Part shown: in pieces, positions 16,798-24,482 of the stretch | Layout: the number at the start of each line of letters is the position of its first letter | Position numbering within the stretch: the first letter of the stretch is position 1 | The notes under the pieces: model-generated | What the model was told of the DNA's origin: nothing | What the model saw: the letters and a program-made list of their open reading frames with translations, nothing else | Database searches by the model: none | Source of the DNA: Paraburkholderia sacchari | GTDB lineage: Bacteria; Pseudomonadota; Gammaproteobacteria; Burkholderiales; Burkholderiaceae | Length of the DNA stretch: 64,000 nucleotides | Assembly (NCBI RefSeq): GCF_000785435.2 | Contig: NZ_JTDB02000010.1 | Span: 62,001-126,000 of the forward strand | Direction: 5' to 3' | Made by a program: the position numbers and the translations under genes

Positions 16798-17173
16798 GCG
16801 CAGCGCCGGCGGTAAATGCACGAATCGGCATTTGACAGACAAATGCACGTCCCACAATTTTCCCAATCGACGTGACATTCATACATGCCACTCGATGAAC
16901 GCCGCGGCGGCTCGCGCTCGCAGGCATGCGAAGACATCTTTTTTTTGCCAGGCGCAGAGCATTTTTGTTCAAGACGCTCCTTTTCGCTTTGTTTACACTT
17001 CGGTTTGCGCAAAATTGCCGGATTGAACGCAAACCGGCTGCGCTCGACCGCGTTCCAGCAGGGCCGGAACGCCAAACCGGCTTGGGAATGATGGCCTCAC
17101 ACCGTTTTATCGCCAACGCTCGATCAGATGCGCGCCGCCGGGATAGTCACGATCCCGCCGGCCGGAGACGACC
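16798..17173. other. intergenic region, no gene seen
   Basis: 376 bp between the LysR stop and the large ATPase regulator. It contains a short inverted repeat GCATTT-N7-AAATGC (16828-16846) just after the LysR gene and a comparatively AT-rich stretch at ~16930-17010 that probably holds the promoter of the downstream gene. The ATTAA-N6-TTAAT palindrome found before the two paralogues is not present here. Confidence 0.5.
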
Positions 17174-20044
17174 ATGATTCAAATAGGATCGTTGCAGGTC
17201 AATTTCGATCAGCGAAGCATTCAGCAGAATGGCCTTTCGCAGCGAATCGGCGCGCGCGCTTTCGATATTCTCGAAGCGCTCTATCGTGCCAATGGCGCCA
17301 TTCTGTCGAAAGACGACATCATGGATGCGGTCTGGCCCGGCCAGATCGTGGAAGAAAATCGCCTTCAGGTGCATATCGCGGCGTTGCGCAAGTTGCTCGG
17401 TGCCCACCGCGATCTGATCAAGACCGTGGCGGGCCGCGGCTATCTGCTGGTGGCAAGAGGCGTGCAGGCGGCCGAGTCGCGCCCCGTTGCCGGGCCCGCG
17501 CAGGCATTCCCCGCACTGCCCCCGCTCGTCTCGCCGCTCATTGGGCGCGCCGCCGAGATCGAGCAACTGCTCGATCAGCTCGATCGCGGACCGGTCACGA
17601 CCGTCGTCGGCGCGGGCGGCATCGGCAAGACGACGCTCGCGCTTCACGCCGCGAATGCCATGCATGGCCGCAGCGGTCGAGCCGTGTGCTTCGTGGAGCT
17701 TGCCCGGGCATCCTCGAGCGAGGCAGTGCTCGATATCCTCGCCGAAACCTTCAGGCTCTCCACGGAGGACGGCCGGCGCCGCACCGACGCGCTGTACGAT
17801 GCCATCGCCGCTTCGGGGTGCCTTCTCGTGCTCGACAACGCCGAGCATGTGATCGACGTCGCGGCGTGCCTCGTGGAGGCGCTGGTCGCGCGCAGCGCAT
17901 CGGTGCGCGTGCTCGTGACGAGCCGGGAAGCCCTGCACATCCGCGCCGAATCCGTGCTGCGCCTTGAGCCGCTCGCCGTGCCCGAGGCCGGGCTGGAAAC
18001 CGAGGCGCTGCTCGCCTCGCCCGCGGTCGAACTGTTTCTGCGCCGCGCGCGCTCGCTCGCAACCGACTGCGCCACCGACAAGCGGAGCATCGCGCTCGCC
18101 GCCGACATCTGCAGGCGCCTCGACGGCCTGCCGCTTGCCATCGAACTCGCCGCGGCGCGCGTGGCCACGCTCGGCGTGGAAGGCGTGGCCTCGCGGCTCG
18201 ACCAGCAGCTCGACCTGCTCACGGGCGGCTTGCGTTCGGCACTGCCGAGGCACCAGACCTTGCGCGCGACGTTCGAGTGGAGCTATGCGCTGCTCGACAC
18301 GCCTTCGCGCATTCTCTTTCGCCGCATCGGCTGCTTTACGGGGTCCTTCGCGTTCGATGCGGTTTGCGCGGTCGCCACCGAGCCCGGCATGTCGATCGCA
18401 GTGGTCGTATCGAGTCTCGGCGAACTTGCGACGAAGTCGCTCTTGAACGTGGAGTTCGACGGTCCGATCGCAACCTACCGGCTGACCAAGAGCACGCGCG
18501 CCTACGCGCTCGAGAAACAGCGCGACGAAGGCGAACTGCACGCCATCGCGTCCCGGCACATGCGCTACATGAAAAAGCGCATCGAAGAAATCGGCCTTGC
18601 GCACGCGGAAGGCGGCCGGCCCGGCACGGATCTCAACACGCGACTTTCTCTCGACGACGCGCGCATCGCCTACGACTGGGCGTTCTCCGAGAACGGCGAT
18701 CCCGCCCAGGGCGTCGCGCTCGCGGGAGCGCTCGTCGGCACGCTGCTCGAAGCCTCGCTCGTGCACGAATGCTGCGAACGGGCGCGGCATGCGCTGGAAG
18801 TGCTCGACACGCTGCCCGAAGGCTCGGTCGACGTTGTCTGCGAAATGCGGCTGTGCGCCGCCTATGCCTCCACGCTCATCTCCGTGGGCGACGACGTCGA
18901 GGTGGCGATATCGATGTGGCAACGCGTCTTGCAGCTCGCACAGGCGGCGCGCGACCAGGCGTTCATGACGCGCGCCCTGTGGGGCTTGTGGAACTCCACG
19001 CTGACGATCGCCGACATTCAGGCGTCGATCCGCTACGCCACACGCCTGCAGCAAGCCGCGGAACGCGGCGATTCGCGTGGCATTCTGCTGGCCGGCGCCA
19101 TGCTCGCCGTTTCGCTCCACTGCTTCGCCGAGCACGAGCAGGCCCGCGAGCGCCTCGATTCGGCCGTTGCCTCGCTCAGCAGACTGGACCCGGCGGACGC
19201 ATCGTGCGGCACGCTGGGCGTGGACCCGTTCATCTTCTGCAATGGGACGCTCGCACGCATTGCCTGGTTTCAGGGCAAGCCGGAGCAGGCGATGCAACTG
19301 GTGCAAAAGTCGCTGAACCCGGTGCGCCGCGACAAGCTGGAGCCATCGCTAAGCCACGTGCTCGCCACCGTGGCGGTGCCGGTCGCGCTTCAGTGTGGCG
19401 ACGTGCAGGCCGCGGCGCGCTATCTCGCCCTGTTGCGATCCCAGGTGGCGACTCACCGCTTTACCGTCTGGGAAGATTTCGCGGAATGCCTCTCCGTCCA
19501 GATAGATTTGCAGTCGGGCGACGAAGCGTCGGCGCTCGAAAGGCTCGAGCCCGCGCTTCAGCGCCTCCTTGCACGCGGGTTCCGGCGCGTCGTCACGCCG
19601 TTTATCGTGTCGAGCGCCGAGGCGCTTGCAGGCGCGCTGCGTTTCGCGGAAGCCGCAGCAAGGCTCGACGACGCGATCAAGCGCAGCGAAACCCACGGCG
19701 AGCATTACTTCCTGCCCGAACTGCTGCGCGCCAGGGGCTGCGTGGCGCTTCGGCAAGCGCGCGCGCTCGACGGCGCAGCGCGTGAGGCGCGCGCACAGTG
19801 CGAAACACAGGCGCGGCACTTCCTGAATGCCGCGATGACGCTCGCGAGCGAACACGGCGCCGTGATCTTGAAATTGCGCGCCGCGCTCGACCTCGCCACG
19901 CATCATTTCGAACGAGACGACGCCGCGCGGGCCGTGGCGCTGCTAGCGCAATTCGACGGTGTCCTCGACATGAACTCGCCTGCGCTCGATATCCAGCGCC
20001 TGGCCCACCTGCGCGGCAAGCTGAGCGCGGTGACCGCGCCGTGA
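17174..20044 (+). CDS. winged-helix/NB-ARC-type ATPase transcriptional regulator with long helical-repeat C-terminus (956 aa)
   Basis: Large regulator. Residues ~1-96 form an OmpR/CadC-type winged helix (GARAFDILEALYRANGAILS; VWPGQIVEENRLQVHIAALR; KTVAGRGYLL). An AAA/NB-ARC-like ATPase follows with Walker A VVGAGGIGKTTLA and Walker B-like LLVLDNAEHV, then a winged-helix lid (LPRHQTLRATFEWSYALLD). The C-terminal ~480 residues are helical, TPR-like repeats. The layout suits an ATP-gated, ligand- or partner-sensing activator in the manner of MalT-like STAND proteins. Two shorter paralogues lie at 21232 and 33221. The target is unknown. Confidence 0.85.
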   Translation: MIQIGSLQVNFDQRSIQQNGLSQRIGARAFDILEALYRANGAILSKDDIMDAVWPGQIVEENRLQVHIAALRKLLGAHRDLIKTVAGRGYLLVARGVQAAESRPVAGPAQAFPALPPLVSPLIGRAAEIEQLLDQLDRGPVTTVVGAGGIGKTTLALHAANAMHGRSGRAVCFVELARASSSEAVLDILAETFRLSTEDGRRRTDALYDAIAASGCLLVLDNAEHVIDVAACLVEALVARSASVRVLVTSREALHIRAESVLRLEPLAVPEAGLETEALLASPAVELFLRRARSLATDCATDKRSIALAADICRRLDGLPLAIELAAARVATLGVEGVASRLDQQLDLLTGGLRSALPRHQTLRATFEWSYALLDTPSRILFRRIGCFTGSFAFDAVCAVATEPGMSIAVVVSSLGELATKSLLNVEFDGPIATYRLTKSTRAYALEKQRDEGELHAIASRHMRYMKKRIEEIGLAHAEGGRPGTDLNTRLSLDDARIAYDWAFSENGDPAQGVALAGALVGTLLEASLVHECCERARHALEVLDTLPEGSVDVVCEMRLCAAYASTLISVGDDVEVAISMWQRVLQLAQAARDQAFMTRALWGLWNSTLTIADIQASIRYATRLQQAAERGDSRGILLAGAMLAVSLHCFAEHEQARERLDSAVASLSRLDPADASCGTLGVDPFIFCNGTLARIAWFQGKPEQAMQLVQKSLNPVRRDKLEPSLSHVLATVAVPVALQCGDVQAAARYLALLRSQVATHRFTVWEDFAECLSVQIDLQSGDEASALERLEPALQRLLARGFRRVVTPFIVSSAEALAGALRFAEAAARLDDAIKRSETHGEHYFLPELLRARGCVALRQARALDGAAREARAQCETQARHFLNAAMTLASEHGAVILKLRAALDLATHHFERDDAARAVALLAQFDGVLDMNSPALDIQRLAHLRGKLSAVTAP

Positions 20045-20097
20045 CGGATTCGATTCGTCTAACAGTGTCGCCGGGAGCGCACTAGCCGCGCCTCTCA

Positions 20098-20988
20098 TCA
20101 CCGCGGCCGCCGCCATGCTCCTGGCGGCACGCCGGTCATGCGCGAAAACGTGCGCGTGAAATGGCTTTGATCCGAAAAGCCGCATCGGAACGCGATCTCC
20201 GCGATCGACGTGTCCGTCTTCGCCAGCATCTCCTGCGCCTTTTCCATACGGCGACGCAGGAGCCACTGATAAGGCGCGATGCCGGTCGTCAGCCGAAAGG
20301 CCCGGCAAAAGTACGACGGCGAGAGTTCGCACGCCGCGGCGAGTTGCGGCATGGAGAGGCTCTCGTCGAGGTGCGCGTCGATCATCGCTTTCACCCTTTC
20401 GACCTGCCAGACCGCGAGACGCCCCGGACCCTGCGGTTCGCGCACGCGAGCGCCCGTATAGCGCGCCGCCAGATGATGATGCAGCGCGACGATGATGCCA
20501 TCCACGAAGAGCCGCGGCGCCCGCGCTTCGGAAAGCGCAGGCAGCAACAGCTTGCCGATCGATTCGACGAACGGGTCGTGCGCCCCGTGCGGCACGGCCA
20601 GTTCGCGAATGGGTGCGCGGTCTTCGGCCGCCGCCAACTGATCGAGTGTCGCCTGCGGCAAGTAGAACTGGATGCAGTCGAAGGCGGTAGGAAGAAAGGC
20701 CGTTGGGCGCGCCGCGAGGTCGACGACGGAGATCGCGCCGCACCCGTAGGGCGTTACCGGTTCGCGTTTTCCGTCGAGCCACAATTCGTGTCTGGGCAAT
20801 GGCTGGAGTTGCAGCGACAAGACGAAAGCGTTCGCGGGCGGGATCGGATCAGTGAGGTTGACCGTGTTCTTCGTGGCCGTTAGCCGCGTGATCGTGATGT
20901 CCTCGTTCTGTAACGACGTGCTCCGCAGAATGCGCGCTTCAGGAAGATGAAAATAGGCCGCGGCATTGCCAGCGTATTGCGCATTCAT
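20098..20988 (-). CDS. AraC-family transcriptional regulator (296 aa)
   Basis: N-terminal cupin-like sensor region (AFVLSLQLQPLPRHELWLDG) and C-terminal AraC DNA-binding domain (LSMPQLAAACELSPSYFCRAFRL; TSIAEIAFRCGFSDQSHFTRTF; GVPPGAWRR). The start at 20988 (MNAQYAGN) is preferred; the frame extends 36 nt upstream. It is divergent from the winged-helix ATPase regulator at 21232, with an ATTAA-N6-TTAAT palindrome between them, and convergent with the 956-aa regulator. Confidence 0.9.
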   Translation of the reverse strand: MNAQYAGNAAAYFHLPEARILRSTSLQNEDITITRLTATKNTVNLTDPIPPANAFVLSLQLQPLPRHELWLDGKREPVTPYGCGAISVVDLAARPTAFLPTAFDCIQFYLPQATLDQLAAAEDRAPIRELAVPHGAHDPFVESIGKLLLPALSEARAPRLFVDGIIVALHHHLAARYTGARVREPQGPGRLAVWQVERVKAMIDAHLDESLSMPQLAAACELSPSYFCRAFRLTTGIAPYQWLLRRRMEKAQEMLAKTDTSIAEIAFRCGFSDQSHFTRTFSRMTGVPPGAWRRPR

Positions 20989-21075
20989 GGCTTTATCGTC
21001 CGGTGTCTGGCGAACGTGGGCCAAACATCCATCGTCTATGGCTCGTCAAGATAGCCTGTTTCCCCAGGAAGCCGG

Positions 21076-21091
21076 ATTAATTAAATTTAAT
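21076..21091. promoter_or_regulatory. ATTAA-N6-TTAAT palindrome (candidate operator)
   Basis: ATTAATTAAATTTAAT, a 16-bp inverted repeat of arms ATTAA/TTAAT with a 6-nt spacer, in the divergent region between the AraC gene (start 20988) and the winged-helix ATPase gene (start 21232). The same arm-and-spacer design occurs twice before the paralogous gene at 33221. Confidence 0.55.
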
Positions 21092-21231
21092 TCGGGTGGG
21101 AAGGCGCATTCCGCGCCGGGTCCCTCGTGCGGCTATTCGTTCGTGTAAAACACGACAAAAAGTGGCAAGACGGTCTCGCACACGCCTGCCTAGAATGCCC
21201 CGCAGGAAATTGCGTGTGGCATTCAATTGGC

Positions 21232-22674
21232 ATGATTCGAATTGCGGAATACGAAATCGATCTCGACATGCGCGAGCTGCGCAAAAACGGCGCGCCGCAG
21301 CCGCTCGGGGCACGCGCGTTCGACGTGCTCGCCACGCTGGTTCGAGCCGGTGGCGAGATCGTCACCAAGGAAGCATTGAAGCGCGGCGTGTGGCCCGCGA
21401 GAGTCGTCGAGGAAAACAATCTGCACGTTCAGCTATCGTCGTTGCGCCGGGCATTGGGCGACGCTCGCGCGTGCATTGTCACCGTCGACGGCCGTGGCTA
21501 TCGGTTCGTCCATTCGGAGGCCGCGCGGCGTCGCCTGCCTTCGGCACCCATTGCGACGCCCCCTTACCCTTCGTTCGAAGCGCCGCTGATCGGGCGGCAC
21601 GCCGAGATCGAGGCCGCGCTCGCCGCGTTAAGGGGCGCACAGACGCTCACGATCACGGGACCGGCGGGTATCGGCAAAACGGCGTTGGCGCTGACTCTCG
21701 CGCACCGGCTTGGGATTGTCGCGGCGTTCGATACCTGCTTCGTCGAACTTTCGATGTTGAAGTGTGAGCAGGAGTTGCACGCCGCGATCGCAAACCAATG
21801 CGGTGCGGGAATCGACGAGGGCGCGCCGGAAGGCACAACGCCAATCGAGCGCATCCGTCGCGCGCTAGCCCGACGGCGCAGCCTGCTCGTGCTCGACACG
21901 GCGGAGCACCTGATCGACGAGGTCGGCGCCTTCGTCGCGCGCATCGTCGCCGACAACCCGCTGGTGCGCGTGCTCGTGACGAGCCGCGAGCGACTTTACG
22001 GCACATACGAGCGTGTGATGCGTCTCGCCGGGCTCGAGGTGCCGTCGTCTGCGGCGTCTGTTGAGCAGGCGCTCGACACGGCCGCCGTCCAGCTCTTTCT
22101 CGCACGGGCGCAGTCGGTCGACAAGGCGATTCGCATCGAAAAGTGCCTCGTCCATCACGCCGCCGAAATTTGCCGACGGCTGGACGGCAATCCGCTCGAA
22201 ATCGAGCTGGCCGCCGCGCGCGCGCCGCTGTTCGGCGTGGTGGAGTTGAACCGGCGGCTCGACGAGCGCATGGATCTGCTCACGTCGGGCTATCGCACGG
22301 CGTTGCCGCGTCATCGGACACTGCGGGCGAACCTCGACTGGAGTTACCACCTGCTCAGCGCACCGACGCGCAGACTGTTTCACCGCCTGGCCGTATTCAA
22401 CAACGCGTTCACGCTCGACGCCGTGCGCGCGGTTGCCTGCGACGAGACACTGAAAGACGCGTGCGCGATGGCAGGCATAAGCGAACTCGCCGCGAAATCG
22501 ATGATTACCGTTGAATGCGAGAGCCCGCTCGTGACCTATCGCCTGGGTCAAACGCTGCGCACCTACGCGCTCGAACGCTTGCGAAGCGACGACGATGCAA
22601 CCACGCTCGCGCAACGCAACGCGCGCTATCTCGCTTCGCTCGCACACGGCGAGGCGTATTCACGATCCGGATAA
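21232..22674 (+). CDS. winged-helix/ATPase transcriptional regulator, short form (480 aa)
   Basis: Same architecture as the start of the 956-aa regulator: OmpR-type winged helix (MIRIAEYEIDLDMRELRKNG; GARAFDVLATLVRAGGEIV), ATPase with Walker A ITGPAGIGKTALA and Walker B SLLVLDTAEHLI, and lid segment LPRHRTLRANLDWSYHLL. It ends shortly after the lid and lacks the TPR-like C-terminus. The start at 21232 fits the paralogues; the frame is open 105 nt upstream. The 3' end overlaps the convergent AraC gene by 15 nt. It may bind its own upstream ATTAA-N6-TTAAT site (inference). Confidence 0.83.
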   Translation: MIRIAEYEIDLDMRELRKNGAPQPLGARAFDVLATLVRAGGEIVTKEALKRGVWPARVVEENNLHVQLSSLRRALGDARACIVTVDGRGYRFVHSEAARRRLPSAPIATPPYPSFEAPLIGRHAEIEAALAALRGAQTLTITGPAGIGKTALALTLAHRLGIVAAFDTCFVELSMLKCEQELHAAIANQCGAGIDEGAPEGTTPIERIRRALARRRSLLVLDTAEHLIDEVGAFVARIVADNPLVRVLVTSRERLYGTYERVMRLAGLEVPSSAASVEQALDTAAVQLFLARAQSVDKAIRIEKCLVHHAAEICRRLDGNPLEIELAAARAPLFGVVELNRRLDERMDLLTSGYRTALPRHRTLRANLDWSYHLLSAPTRRLFHRLAVFNNAFTLDAVRAVACDETLKDACAMAGISELAAKSMITVECESPLVTYRLGQTLRTYALERLRSDDDATTLAQRNARYLASLAHGEAYSRSG

Positions 22675-23328
22675 ATCCCGCCTGCGCGCCGCAACCGGCC
22701 CACCTCGCCACTTGCGCCAGCGTTGCGGCGTCATGCCCGTGATATCGCGGAACGTGCGCGAAAAATGCGCGTGGCTGCTGAAACCGCACATCAGGGCAAT
22801 ATCGTTCAGTGCGAGGCCGGGATCGGTCAGCAGGTTTCTCGCGCGTTTGATTCGAATGCGAAGCAGCCATCGTTTGGGCGTCTCGCCCGTTTCGCCGTTG
22901 ATCGCTCGCACAAGGTTCTGACGCGACATGCCCAGCGCCTGGGCAAGCGCGGAGGGCGTGAGGCGCTGCGCGGGCGAACCGGCGATCCAGCCAAGGGCAT
23001 GCAGCCGTTGCGCCGCACTGAGCCCCGCGCCGCGAGCATCGAGCAGCAATGCCAGATGATCCGTACCGTCGGTGCACGCGGCGCTCGCCATCAAGAGGCC
23101 GTGCAAGACCCCTCGTGTGCCCGCATGCGTCGCCGCGAGCGCGTCGCGCATCAGCGCGCCGAGGCTCGCGCATTGCGGATTGCCTTGCGCGAGAAGATGG
23201 TCGATCAGCGTATCGAAGTCGCGCAGCAAGGCGTTATCGGGCAACCATGCGCCTCGCGCGCCGCCCACGCGCTCAAGGAGCGCCAGAATGAGCCGCGCCT
23301 CGTGCGATAGATTCGCGTTGCGTTTCAA
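22660..23328 (-). CDS. AraC-family regulator, last gene of signalling operon (222 aa)
   Basis: C-terminal AraC-type DNA-binding domain (LTPSALAQALGMSRQNLVRAI; LALNDIALMCGFSSHAHFSRTF; GMTPQRWRKW) behind a ~115-residue helical N-terminal region without a recognisable sensor fold. The likely start is TTG at 23328, overlapping the TGA of the upstream histidine kinase gene (TTGA), implying translational coupling. It would be the transcriptional output or an auxiliary regulator of the kinase operon. The stop overlaps the convergent ATPase regulator. Confidence 0.82.
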   Translation of the reverse strand: MKRNANLSHEARLILALLERVGGARGAWLPDNALLRDFDTLIDHLLAQGNPQCASLGALMRDALAATHAGTRGVLHGLLMASAACTDGTDHLALLLDARGAGLSAAQRLHALGWIAGSPAQRLTPSALAQALGMSRQNLVRAINGETGETPKRWLLRIRIKRARNLLTDPGLALNDIALMCGFSSHAHFSRTFRDITGMTPQRWRKWRGGPVAARRRDLSGS

Positions 23329-24482
23329 TGTCGCGCCTCGCCGGCCAGGGCCAGCTTCACGATCAGACCCGGCGTGTTGTCCTCGAGCCGCAGCATGCCG
23401 CTGTGCAAGGTCGCCACCCCTTTGACGAGCGCGAGTCCGAGACCGACCCCGGGCGTTCCGCGGCTCGCGTCGCCGCGATAGAACCGTTCGGTCACCCTGA
23501 GTTTCTCGGCGTCCGCAACACCGGGACCATCGTCGGCAACCACGAGTTCAATCGAGCCGCCGGCGCGGCTCAGGCGGACATCCACACGCGTGCTCGCAAA
23601 CTTCAGCGCATTGTCGATGAGATTGCCGATAGCCTGCGCGAGCAGCAAGGGATCGACCAGCGCAGGCAAGCTGTCCGGGCCGCTCTGCGTGAGCGCGAGG
23701 CCGCGCAGCTCCGCTAGCGGCTGATAAAACTCCACCGCCTCGCCCACGATGTGAGCGACGTCGCTGTGCACGAACCCCGACTTGCGCACGCCCGCATCGA
23801 TTTCCGCGAGCCGCAAGAGCGCGTTGAAAATCCCGATGACGCGGTCGATGTCGCCCAACGCGCCTTCCAGCCGTTCGAGCGTATCGCCGTCGACTTTCTT
23901 CTTGAGGTCGAGGACCATCGCCTCCATTTTGAAGCGCAGTTCGGTGAGCGGCGTTCGGAGATCGTGAGCGATGGCGTTCGACGTATTGCGCACGCTGTTG
24001 ATCATTTCGATCAACGCCTCCTGCGCGGCCTCGCGGCAGCGCACCTCTTCCTGAAGCCGTGCGTTCTGCTCCTTCAAGGCTTTCTGCAAGCGCCCCAGAT
24101 TCAGATGCGTCTTGACCCGCGCGAGCAGTTCCGCCATTTGCAGCGGCTTGGTCACGTAGTCGACTGCGCCGACTTGAAAGCCGGCCGTCTTGTCTTCCGT
24201 TTGCGACAGCGAGGTCATGAAAATGACGGGCACCGCGCTCGTGCGCGGGTTCTCCTTGAGCCTGCGGCACACCTCGAAACCATCGAGGCCTGGCATCATC
24301 ACGTCGAGCAGTATCAGGTCCGGCCGCACGAGATCCGCGCGACTGAGCGCTTCTTCGCCGTCGCGGGCAATCGACACACGCAGGTCATTGCTTTCGAGAA
24401 AGTCGACCACGAGGCCCAGATTCGCCGCCGTATCGTCGACCACCAGAACGAGCGGCGCGATGCTGTTGAATTCCTCTGTCAT
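23325..24482 (-). CDS. hybrid response regulator-histidine kinase, REC-HisKA-HATPase (385 aa)
   Basis: Cytoplasmic signalling protein. An N-terminal receiver domain has phosphoacceptor Asp60 (LILLDVMMPGLDGFEVCRRL) and the conserved Lys in DYVTKPLQ. A coiled linker (residues ~130-165) leads to the HisKA phosphoacceptor in AIAHDLRTPLTELRF, and a HATPase_c domain has the N box AIGNLIDNALKFA and the G boxes VADDGPGV and TPGVGLGLALVKG. The start at 24482 is fixed by ATGA overlap with the upstream kinase gene. There is no membrane segment; the input probably arrives by phosphotransfer through REC. Confidence 0.92.
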   Translation of the reverse strand: MTEEFNSIAPLVLVVDDTAANLGLVVDFLESNDLRVSIARDGEEALSRADLVRPDLILLDVMMPGLDGFEVCRRLKENPRTSAVPVIFMTSLSQTEDKTAGFQVGAVDYVTKPLQMAELLARVKTHLNLGRLQKALKEQNARLQEEVRCREAAQEALIEMINSVRNTSNAIAHDLRTPLTELRFKMEAMVLDLKKKVDGDTLERLEGALGDIDRVIGIFNALLRLAEIDAGVRKSGFVHSDVAHIVGEAVEFYQPLAELRGLALTQSGPDSLPALVDPLLLAQAIGNLIDNALKFASTRVDVRLSRAGGSIELVVADDGPGVADAEKLRVTERFYRGDASRGTPGVGLGLALVKGVATLHSGMLRLEDNTPGLIVKLALAGEARH